This document shows positions 24,343 to 36,500 of a stretch of DNA of 64,000 nucleotides, piece after piece. Location: assembly GCF_037975245.1 (NCBI RefSeq), contig NC_092567.1, forward strand, positions 12,786,876 through 12,850,875. Reading direction: 5' to 3'. The notes beneath the pieces are model-generated. The model made no database searches, was not told the DNA's origin, and was given only the letters and a program-made list of their open reading frames with translations. Every line of letters begins with the position of its first letter. Within the stretch, counting starts at the first letter, position 1. Both the position numbers and the translations under genes were made by a program. This stretch comes from Apostichopus japonicus (lineage: Eukaryota; Echinodermata; Holothuroidea; Aspidochirotida; Stichopodidae).

Positions 24343-24690
24343 CTATGTAGCCTTCTTAGCATCTTTCAGGACTTGTTTGTTTTGAAGGCTCATAGTTGTG
24401 GCATGGTCCTGGAAGATTGATCTTCACCATGAGAAGGGAAGAGAGAGAGCCCTCGAGTTGCAGCATCCCACGGTCATCCTGCTTGATTTTGCGGATAACG
24501 GAGAAGACACTTTCTTCTCCAGCATTGGAATGTGGGATGGTGAGGACCACTTCTGCAACCTTGGCGAGCATTGTCGTCGTTCCAGGAATTGTCATCTCTC
24601 TTAGATGGCTCCAGAGGATGTCTATTCTCCAGGTCAGGCCAACTCCTTCTCATGCAGCATGTGAGCCAAAGCTAACTTGACCGGAGCAGC
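24343..24690 (-). pseudogene. hAT transposase C-terminal (dimerisation) domain fragment
   Basis: The minus-strand frame at 24595-24356 reads through the hallmark hAT C-terminal dimerisation region: IPHSNAGEESVFSVIRK, then LSSLLMVKI and a CHNYEPSK segment. Upstream, in-frame codons add RIDILWSHLREMTIPGT, and a further stretch (LLAAPVKLALAHMLHEKEL) is in another frame, so there is a frameshift near 24650. A second frameshift near 24367 precedes the likely original stop TAG at 24345-24343. N-terminal zinc finger and catalytic core are absent. It is a dead remnant, but from the superfamily whose non-autonomous members fill this window. Confidence 0.85.
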
Positions 24691-24699
24691 CAATAGGGA

Positions 24700-25990
24700 C
24701 GAAGATAAATCTCAGCAATACGTGAGCGCTGAGCGACGATGCATGGGTCATGGCTAGCATATGCTTAGGGGCACTTATCGGTTAAACAGTGGATGCTAGA
24801 TGAAACCAAAAATATTTTAATTATGTCGCTAACCTGATTTTAGACCTAGGTTTATATGGATTTCGCTCCATGGTTGCACACACGGTTTTCAGAGATTGTT
24901 TGTGGATTGCGTGTGATAAAGTGCACATACCGTGTGAACGTGTGAAGGGCTAGAAATGCGTGTGTCACACGCCAAATGCTTTGTTGGAATGTCTGGGCAT
25001 GTCTGGTCACCTTATTATAATGGTCTTGTTATCTTGAGGCCATCTTTCTTTGCACCTGACTTTAAACTTATTGCAACTTTTTCCTCTGGTGTCCCCTCTA
25101 TTACCACTCACTCTTCCTTCTGTTCCTCTCATTTGAGCAAAATCCTTTAAGTATTTTAATGTGTATTTGATAAACAAACTTACATGATGTGGACTGAAGA
25201 AACTGCAATAAAGTAGACTTATATACTCCACAGACTTGAAATGGTATTTAAAAGAGAAAGTTTTGCAGAGAATGTATATTACAACTGTTAAGTATTTTTC
25301 ACAATAACTCCAAAAGTAATTTGAGGTGCAAGAAGTTCATGTTTCTATTCTTTTCTGTTATGGTCTTTGCCTCTCTGACACTTTCAGCAATTGTATGACA
25401 TTCTATTGGAATTTTAGCATGTGAGAATCAGAAAATTATCCTGATCATTTCAAACAACAAAGATTAACATATACAAAATAAAGAAGGTACAAATACAAAG
25501 TTTGCTTTAGTGTATCTTTAATTCTTGACAAATATATGATTTCTTTATACAGTCCATTGCACACAGCACATCAGTCATTCTGCTAACAAATCAGTATCAC
25601 AGATCATCAAATCATCATAAAATATAAAAGATAAATTAATAGCGTCTTTTGAAAGTATAAAAGATAAATTAATAGCGTATTGAATTTTCAGTCTCTTGTT
25701 TCACACAGTTTTAAAGCCAGCTCTTTTTACAAGATAAGATAAGATGTAGAAGAGAAAATAAAACATCATACAAAAGTACTTAATAAAACCTTTCAGTTAT
25801 TATGGAATACACAAAAAAAATTAAAATCAGCTTAATCAATATTTTTCCTTCTGATTTCTCAATTGCTAATTCTTAATAATAGGCTTGGGATGGAACATGA
25901 GTAATGAGCAAATGACACATCTTTGTGTCATCGACTTAGTACACAAAATATCAGCTCAAAGAAAAATGACTGCTCATGCACTCTTAATTC
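24700..25990. other. no gene seen; downstream flank of the lamin-like gene
   Basis: AT-rich, low in repeats. A 30-bp segment with AAAGATAAATTAATAGCGT is duplicated at about 25625-25675. No exon is supported. Confidence 0.4.
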
Positions 25991-26003
25991 AATGACTATG
26001 CCG

Positions 26004-26009
26004 TTTATT
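26004..26009 (-). terminator. candidate polyadenylation signal of the lamin-like gene
   Basis: The first AATAAA on the minus strand downstream of the stop codon at 27405, which would give a 3' UTR of about 1.4 kb. An ATTAAA variant at about 26254-26259 is an alternative. Choice rests on sequence only. Confidence 0.25.
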
Positions 26010-27404
26010 CTCCAGAAAGCCTTGCCATTCTCCATAGGAACACGTTAAGATAAAGAATTGTTTTAAAGCTTTCTTCTTGTAAAAAAGGCAAATGTAGTTG
26101 AAAGAAATGTGTTATCTGAATTGTGAATAACAGGTCTTGCAGTAGTTCTTAGAAAAGAAATAAATTCTAACTATTTATACATGAAGACAAACATCTTGAA
26201 GTATTATTCTCTTCCCAATACTAGAAATATCTTGTTTTAAATGCAAAAGTGATTTTAATCATATTTCAACAACAAAAAGTAACCAACCCTAGACACAATC
26301 TACATCATAGATGTGAAAATAATAGATGTTGAGCAATGGCACACAATGAATGGTATGATGTGCTTAAAACAGATGCAAAACATTGAGCTGAGGGGGTTAA
26401 AAGTCTTATGATGTGACAATCCAAAGTCTTTCATTATGTGTTGAACCTATTGATCGTACACATACTTCATTTGCAAATAAAACTTCCTCCACCAATGTAA
26501 ATAATGTTTGGGAAAGAAAGATATGGATGTCCTTGGAATTTAGAGTCTGATCTACTTGATTCTTCTAAATGAACTATTAAATGGAACAACAGGACGTGCT
26601 CTTCATATGTTGGAGTTTGCAATGACTCTAGCACTGTTGACATTAGTATCAGATATAGACAAAGACACTTGTTGTTTGTGCATTTTCCACATCTGTGTAG
26701 AAGTGACAACAGATGTTTTCTGCTAATTTTCTCTGCAACCAATTATTTTAGGGTTGTTTAGTGCAGTTTTTGAGATTCAAGAAAAAGGACCTAAGTGATA
26801 CAGAAAATATGTCAAACAGGTTGATTTCACTTTGCTTAGCCGAACAGCTAGTTATTATTGAGGCTTGTCTGCATTGTTTTGAAGCCCCAGAATTGGTGCA
26901 CATGCAAAACAATAGAACAATTCTGGAGACAAGGAAATTTGTTTTCTGATGGATCATGTCACAAAATGTGTAACAATATTGTGTAATATCTGTTCAGTTT
27001 ACTATACATATTAGGCATGTTACATACTCTGCATATCTCACCAATGACAAATCTTAATTCATTTTACCAAAGTCTGAATCTTTGAAAACATGATTACTAC
27101 TGATATTGTCAAGGTTAATGGAGTGACTCAAGCTTTCAGGAAAGGTAAACAACTTGATAGATTGTAAGTTCAGTTTCCAGTAACTTTAAACCTGACCAGG
27201 ATCCTACATGTATTAGCTGCTATCATTCTAAACAATTAACAATTTGAAACTAATGACACCAACATGTAAATATAGTTCTCATGTCACTTCCTCAATCCTG
27301 GGTCTTTTACCTAAAGGTTGTAATAAACCTTTCACCTAAACCTTAGACCTTTACAGTTTTCGACATTGGGAATAATTATTCTGTGACAAGGAGAAACAAT
27401 GTCA

Positions 27405-27545
27405 TTACCATGATGAAATAGCATATGATGGATTGGGCATTGGAGGCTTAAAGGCGACGTGCTGCTGGCCGGCAATCAGGTTCATGTTAACATCATCTTG
27501 GTTGTGAGGTGGTAGAAACGGCCTTGCACTGAATCTAATAGATCC
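27405..27545 (-). CDS. lamin-like gene, exon 14 (C-terminus and stop)
   Basis: Residues 684-729 after a CTTCTTCAG acceptor, phase 0. The segment is Pro/Asn/Gln-rich and ends [14 protein letters not shown] then TAA. There is no cysteine near the end, so farnesylation through a CaaX box is excluded for this isoform. Confidence 0.85.
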   Translation of the reverse strand, partial: GSIRFSARPFLPPHNQDDVNMNLIAGQQHVAFKPPMPNPSYAISSW

Positions 27546-30500
27546 CTGAAGAAGATAAAATAATCAACTATTAACACTCATGAAATAGAAGGAGAAAATG
27601 AAACACGGATTGTCTGAATAGCAGGATGCTGAATTGTTTGTTTACCATTCACTTGGTAAGCTCTTCCTGGTCTCATTAAACTTCATTTCCAAATAATCAG
27701 TGTACGGAAGCAGCATTACCAACACTGGTTTACATACAACAATATAGCAGCACATTCCTGAATGATTGTACAAGCAAACCAGCAGAACAATGCAATCTAA
27801 ACTTGCCTTAAAAGACCAGTGCCATGTAGTCTAACTAATAATGGTTATGATAAACTGCTCCCCTTCTCTGGCAAAGATGCCCAACCAAACTGCAGCATTC
27901 AAAATAAAAATAGCTTCCCTCACTGGAACAGAGATTTACGGTCTACTGTTGATTGTGAGTCAGTTTAACCTACTACCCCGCTACAAAGTCTCATAAATGA
28001 ACCGGTGGATCACAGAAAATAAATCACACCGAAAGATCAAACAAGGGCCAATTATATGAGAGATTTTTAGGAAGAGTATTCCGTAAACAAGACACACATT
28101 CTACCTAACAATAGAATGTCATCGCAGTTTGTCACCTCTCCAATTGGTGTGCTTACATTAAGATCCTAAAACATAGGTTGGTACTTAAAAATAAGGTAAA
28201 TGATTTTGAAACAACAAGTGTGCACTTCTATGCGGATGTCTCTACATTAGCCTATTTTATACATGAGGGAGAGGGGCTGATATTTTAAGTAACGATAGCA
28301 ATAAAGTAGATTTAGATGCAGTAGGTCCAAGGTACTTTTTAAGAAAAGTCACCCAGGAAAGAACCTGGGCAAGAAAAACGAAGGTTATGCTGAAGTGAAG
28401 ACTTATGTTTTCATGTATAGGTATACAGTATACATGAAATAGCTATACCAACATAATCAAGTCCTTAAACAATAAATATTTTTATTCAAAAATTCAAGTT
28501 GGTGGTCTAAGAGTTGGTGGTCTAAGATTACATTGGCATATGAATTGGCCTTGATGCAAATATTCTGTTTTGAATTATTTGCCCAAATTTCCAACTGTCC
28601 TATTGATACAGATCATAGATTTGAAGTAGCAACATGTTCAGTGTATGGATACAATTGCCATTAATTGAGACTGATATGTACTGTGCATGAAGACACTCAG
28701 GTTGAATTATTCAGCTAATAATAAATGAACATGAATAACTCAACAACAAATATCTCAAGTTTCACTGTACATATCAACCCAGCATGCTTTTGTCTTGTTC
28801 TTGAGAATGAATGTAAACAGTCACAAATCAAATCATTATAATCAGCTGAAACATCATTTGATGATGTGGATTTATTGTTTACTGCATGCAGATAGTACAT
28901 AAAGCACCCAGCACACAGGAATGTGGATGGGCATTTATCTATTGCTGTATACATGTAGTACATAAAGCAACAGCATACAGGGAAGTGGTTTTATATATTA
29001 CTGTACACATGTAGTACATACAGCACCAGCACACAGGGATGTGGATTTATCTACACATGTAGTACATAAAGCACCAGCACACAGGGATGTGGATTTATCT
29101 ATTACTGTTCACATGTAGTACATAAAGCACCAGCACACAGGGATGTGGATTTATCTATAACTGTTCACATGTAGTACATAAAACACCAGCACACAGGGAT
29201 GTGGATTTATCTATTACTGTACACATGTAGTACATAAAGCACCAGCACACAGGGATGTGGATTTATCTATTACTGTTCACATGTAGTACATAAAGCAACA
29301 GCACACAGGGATGTGTATTTATCTATTACTGTACACATGTAGTACATAAAGCACCAGCACATAAGGATTTGGATTAATCTATAACTGTACACATGTAGTA
29401 CATAAAGCACCAGCACACAGGGATGTGTATTTGTCTATTACTGTACACATGTTGTACATAAAGCACCAGCACACAGGGATGTGTATTTGTCTATTACTGT
29501 ACACATTTAGTACATAAAGCACCAGCACACAGGGATGTGTATTTGTCTATTACTGTACACATGTAGTACATAAAGCAACAGCACACAGGGATGTGTATTT
29601 ATCTATTACTGTACACATGTAGTACATAAAGCACCAGCACATAAGGATTTGGATTAATCTATAACTGTACACATGTAGTACATAAAGCAACAGCACACAG
29701 GGATGTGTATTTGTCTATTACTGTACACATGTAGTACATAAAGCACCAGCACACAGGGATGTGGATTTATCTATAACTGTTCACATGTAGTACATAAAGC
29801 ACCAGCACACAGGGATGTGGATTTGTCTATAACTGTTCACATGTAGTACATAAAGCACCAGCACACAGGGATGTGGATTTATCTATTACTGTACACATGT
29901 AGTACATAAAGCACCAGCACACAGGGATGTGGATTTATCTACTACTGTACACATGTAGTAAATAAAGCACCAGCACACAGGGATGTGGATTTATCTATAA
30001 CTGTTCACATGTAGTACATAAAGCACCAGCACACAGGGATGTGGATTTATCTATAACTGTACACATTTAGTACATAAAGCACCAGCACATAGGGATGTGG
30101 ATTTATCTATAACTGTTCACATGTAGTACATAAAGCACCAGAACACAGGGATGTGGATTTATCTATAACTGTACACATGTAGTACATAAAGCACCAGCAT
30201 ACAGGGATGTGGATTTATCTATAACTGTACACATGTAGTACATAAAGCACCAGCACACAGGGATGTGGATTTATCTATAACTGTACACATGTAGTAAATA
30301 AAGCACCAGCACATAGGGATGTGGATTTATCTATAACTGTACACATGTAGTACATAAAGCACCAGCACATAGGGATGTGGATTTATCTATAACTGTACAC
30401 ATTTAGTACATAAAGCGCCAGAACACAGGGATGTGGATTTATCTATTACTGTACACATGTAGTAAATAATGCACCAGCACACAGGGATGTGAATTTATCT

Positions 30501-33500
30501 ATGACTGTACACATGTAGTACATAAAGCACCAGCACACAAGGATGTGGATTTATCTATAACTGTACACATTTAGTACATAAAGCACCAGCACATAGGGAT
30601 GTGGATTTATCTATAACTGTTCACATGTAGTACATAAAGCACCAGCACATAGGGATGTGGATTTATCTATAACTGTACACATTTAGTACATAAAGCGCCA
30701 GAACACAGGGATGTGGATTTATCTATTACTGTACACATGCAGTAAATAATGCACCAGCACACAGGGATGTGAATTTATCTATGACTGTACACATGTAGTA
30801 CATAAAGCACCAGCACACAGGGATGTGGATTTATCTATTACTGTACACATGTAGTAAATAATGCACCAGCACACAGGGATGTGAATTTATCTATGACTGT
30901 ACACATGCAGTACATAAAGCACCAGAACACAGGGATGTGGATTTATCTATAACTGTACACATGTAGTACATAAAGCGCCAGAACACAGGGATGTGGATTT
31001 ATCTATTACTGTACACATGTAGTAAATAATGCACCAGCACACAGGGATGTGAATTTATCTATGACTGTACACATGTAGTACATAAAGCACCAGCACATAG
31101 GGATGTGGATTTATCTATAACTGTACACATTTAGTACATAAAGCGCCAGAACACAGGGATGTGGATTTATCTATTACTGTTCACATGTAGTACATAAAGC
31201 ACCAGCACACAGGGATGTGGATTTATCTATAACTGTTCACATGTAGTACATAAAGCACCAGCACATAGGGATGTGGATTTATCTATAACTGTACACATTT
31301 AGTACATAAAGCGCCAGAACACAGGGATGTGGATTTATCTATTACTGTACACATGTAGTACATAAAGCACCAGCATACAGGGATGTGGATTTATCTATAA
31401 CTGTACACATTTAGTACATAAAGCACCAGCACATAGGGATGTGGATTTATCTATAACTGTTCACATGTAGTACATAAAGCGCCAGAACACAGGGATGTGG
31501 ATTTATCTATAACTGTACACATATAGTACATAAAGCACCAGCATACAGGGATGTGGATTTATCTATAACTGTTCACATGTAGTACATAAAGCACCAGCAC
31601 ACAGGGATGTGGATTTATCTATTACTGTACACATGTAGTACATAAAGCACCAGCACACAGGGATGTGGATTTATCTATAACTGTACACATTTAGTACATA
31701 AAGCACCAGCACACAGGGATGTGGATTTATCTATTACTGTACACATGTAGTACATAAAGCACCAGCACACAGGGATGTGGATTTATCTATAACTGTACAC
31801 ATGTAGTACATAAAGCACCAGCACACAGGGATGTGGATTTTTCTATAACTGTACACATTTAGTACATAAAGCACCAGCACACAGGGATGTGGATTTATCT
31901 ATAACTGTTCACATGTAGTACATAAAGCACCAGCACATAGGGATGTGGATTTATCTATAACTGTTCACATGTAGTACATAAAGCGCCAGAACACAGGGAT
32001 GTGGATTTATCTATTACTGTACACATGTAGTAAATAATGCACCAGCACACAGGGATGTGAATTTATCTATGACTGTACACATATAGTACATAAAACACCA
32101 GCACACAGGGATGTGGATTTATCTATTACTGTACACATGTAGTACATAAAGCGCCAGAACACAGGGATGTGGATTTATCTATTACTGTTCACATGTAGTA
32201 CATAAAGCGCCAGAACACAGGGATGTGGATTTATCTATTACTGTTCACATGTAGTACATAAAGCACCAGCACACAGGGATGTGGATTTATCTATTACTGT
32301 ACACATATAGTACATAAAGCACCAGCACACAGGGATGTGGATTTATCTATAACTGTTCACATGTAGTACATAAAGCACCAGCACACAGGGATGTGGATTT
32401 ATCTTTAACTGTTCACATGTAGTACATAAAGCACCAGCACACAGGGATGTGGATTTATCTATTACTGTTCACATGTAGTACATAAAGCACCAGCACACAG
32501 GGATGTGGACTTATCTATAACTGTTCACATGTAGTACATAAAGCACCAGCACATAGGGATGTGGATTTATCTATAACTGTTCACATGTAGTACATAAAGC
32601 ACCAGCACACAGGGATGTGGATTTATCTATTACTGTTCACATGTAGTACATAAAGCACCAGCACATAGGGATGTGGATTTATCTTTAACTGTTCACATGT
32701 AGTACATAAAGCACCAGCACACAGGGATGTGGATTTATCTATTACTGTTCACATGTAGTACATAAAGCGCCAGAACACAGGGATGTGGATTTATCTATAA
32801 CTGTACACATGTAGTAAATAATGCACCAGCACACAGGGATGTGGATTTATCTATTACTGTTCACATGTAGTACATAAAGCACCAGCACATAGGGATGTGG
32901 ATTTATCTGTAACTGTTCACATGTAGTACATAAAGCACCAGCACACAGGGATGTGGACTTATCTATAACTGTTCACATGTAGTACATAAAGCACCAGCAC
33001 ACTGCATAGGGATGTGGGAAATGAAAAAAAAAGGTACAAGAAAGATATTATAAGCTTACTTTGATTGTCAATGTAATGAAAGTTTTAAAGTGCACAAGTG
33101 ATAAATGGTAATCATATTCATACTGTCATTGAGTTCCCCACAATATAACAAAAGGGAATTGCTGCCTTATGCTCTGGCATACATTATATTAAATTTTGTT
33201 TACACAGAACACATGGTATATTGTTATACAGAGGATTTTAATGACATACTGACCTGTGATGTTGAACTTGATGGTCTAGAAGAAAGCCTCAGTGGTGCAC
33301 TTCCAGTGCGAGTAGCACTAATTCCATAACCAGCATACAGCTCACCTAATAGAGTCAATTAATTCATGAACAACTTGCAATTGTGAAATAATTAATGTTA
33401 CTTCATCATACTGAACTTAATGCAAAATATGACAGTTCTATTGAAGAGACGATCCCATTGTAAGTGTCTTGTCTTGATTAAGTCAGCTATTGGTATTACT

Positions 33501-36500
33501 TAAGTACATTCCAATTCCAAATAATTTGCTAGGAAATGGGTCTGTGTCAACTCAAACAGGTGAAGTTAGATGGCAATTTCCTGTAACACTTTAAGAAACT
33601 AACAACTTGATCCTTGATACGTATAGTACCTCTACTGTTAAAGTGCATTAGGTGTTAAGTAAGCAAACAAATTACATTCAAAACCTGCTATCAAATAGAT
33701 GCAACAACCTTTAAGAAACTAACAACTTGATCCTTGATACATATAGTACCTTTACTGTTAGAGTGTATAAGGTGTAAAGTAAGCAAACAAATTACATCCA
33801 AAACCTGCTATCAAATAGATGCAACAACCTAAAATGTTTTAGGACATTTGACCAGGGTAAAGTATTTATGCTGCAAATGTGATCATCATCTTTGGTACAT
33901 TTAAGACTCTTACCAGGAGCAGCATCAGGACGTGTAATTTGTGAACGGCTTTGCCTGACAAGACTGCTGCCATCATTACCGAGTGTCTTGACTCTGGTTT
34001 CTCCGGCCCCTGGGTGTGTATCATGTTGACTATACTGACCATGAGGATGCTTAGCAGGCGCAAGAGATGGAGGGTCTTGCTTGTCTCTGTCCAACAAAAG
34101 TAGAAATAAAGCAATGTAGTCTTCACAAAATCCTTATACTGCTATGTGAGCAACTTGATCTGACACTAATAATCTGTATTATCCATTGAACATGTATTGA
34201 TGTTACCACACATGACCCAGCGTGTACATAGTACATATGAATTAAATTCAATCCAAACAGGTTACATGTATCACATGATTTAGTATGGTTTCATTATCCA
34301 AAACTTTGAAGTTAATCAAATTACAGTATTGAAATAAATTTGCATACTATATTAACTCTATGTAAATATCAGTTGCTCCAGTCTCCAATGTTGTAAATGA
34401 ACAGTCATTTTGAAAATAGTTGGATATGATTAAATATTTAAGGAATGTGTTGTTGTAGATTGATGCAATCAGATTGGTCTATGACAACTGAAGGTTTGCC
34501 AGCAGGTATCAGCTTCAGTTCTTTGCAACTTTTATGTAGTGTATAGTTAATGACACAGAGAAACCCTTTACTCTTGTTCCATTGTTTTGTGTTAAGACAT
34601 AAATAAATTATTAGATTAACAGTTTACTACAAAGACATGTTATGCAGCTTGAAAGAGAAGAACAATAATTATAGAAATATCTTTTTGTAAAGAGAGAAAA
34701 TGTATCACAAAGGACTTGGTAGCATATGTTACCTCTTCAAAACAGTAACTGGTTTGCCATCTATTTCTACTTCAAATTCAGGATGAAGATTTGTGATTCC
34801 TTCTTCTGACTCCTCCCCCTTTTCCTCCTCAACAGATTTATCATCACTTTCATCATACTTTCTTGCTGTTTTAGAAAATCTGTGAGCAGCAGTGGTCCAT
34901 GCAATGGCCTGAAGAGAACAGAAAGAAACATCTCTCTTGAAGTTGTACCAATTTAACTAACATTAATTCTATTCCAGCAGCACATTCTACTCTATTTACA
35001 GCTGAAAACATTATCACATTATGGAGCAATAATGGCCACCAAGGCAGTTAATGAAGAGACAATACACAAAAAAGATAATTCAAATTCAGAGACTGGCAGG
35101 TGTACGATACAAGCCTTTGTTTGAAATGCAATCCAATCAATTACAAAGTCATCAAGTTTATGATGATAGTTGTCAGTGCAAGGAGGGGTATGCATGATAA
35201 AAAGTACGGTCAAAATACAGAATACTGAGTAATTCACAGATAGATTTAAGCAACCTTTAATATACTCATATAAATATTGAATACACATAAAACTGAAATT
35301 ATACTGAATTACTATCATGTGGACCCAGGATGTATAAAGTTTGCTTTTAACTTGTTCACATCTGTATTGCATTTACATAACATTTCTCAACTTTGTATCT
35401 TTGAAGAACTTGAAAATGAACTGTTTTGAAAGTGTCAACGTTTTGTAGATATCCGTCTTATTTGAGAACTCAATCTGTCTTTGGTAAGAATACTCTCCAT
35501 CTTGATAATGAAACATATGATGAGACTGTACAATGAAATGGTTTGCATCAAGGCAAACTTCATGTTGCCTTCATCTATAGAATTGATGTTTGAAGCTGCA
35601 TACAATCAACTCACATGACCATTGGGCTTGCACAGTATTGTGGTACATTCTGGACCAGTGCCCCACCTATGTTGCTCCTTCCAAAGAAAATCTGTTGGAG
35701 GTTGATGTTTGGCCAGACTTGATGCACTCCAAACCTACAGAGATTAAAACAATAGACATTTTTACCATCACTTCCTACTAATTGCATGATGGTGCATCCT
35801 CATTAGTCAAGGACACAAGATAGCAAAGTGATATAACCTTTATCACCCCTACACTTAGTGTACTGGGATTACATATTGTACCATATTTGGCAAAATTGTT
35901 AGTAAAATTGCTGCCCATCCTCACAACCCTCAGTCTGACATAATGGGGATACCTTAGGGTGGCACAGTCACATGGTGTGGACTTATCATTTATGAAGTTG
36001 AGGACAAACAAGAATGTGTGTGCATATTTGTGTGTATATGTAACCAAAAAGTGTGTCACAAACGCCTAAACTGTCAGGCCGATTGATTGCACACTTGGTG
36101 GGTGTATGCAAGGGTATGGGATGTAGTTCGTTTGTGAATCATGATGTCATAGTGTCAAAGGTCAGAGGTCAAATAGACAAAAAACAGCATTTTGGCCATT
36201 ATGCATGTACGGAAATGACAATATTGCCTTATGCTTCATACACAAGTAGGATATCACAGACTATATGTCTACAGTGTAGTTATTAATGCAAAAGTCTAAA
36301 GGTCATGTGATCAAAGGAGGTCAGAGGTCAAAATTTGTTATATTTGTTCTAAAAAGGGTTTGCAAGCTACTCTTCAGTCATAAAGCTTCAAACTTGGTTT
36401 GTATGTGCCTGGGCATGGGTTGTAGCAACTGCGTGTCTAATGACGTCATAGGACCAAAGGTCCGAGGTCAAAACAGCAAACGAGGTGTTTGCTGTTGGAT

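Noticed and set aside
35019-35372. 117-codon minus-strand frame considered as a missing lamin tail exon
   Set aside because: Its translation has no lamin-tail pattern (no WK.Q..WG core) and lacks fitting phase-0 splice sites.
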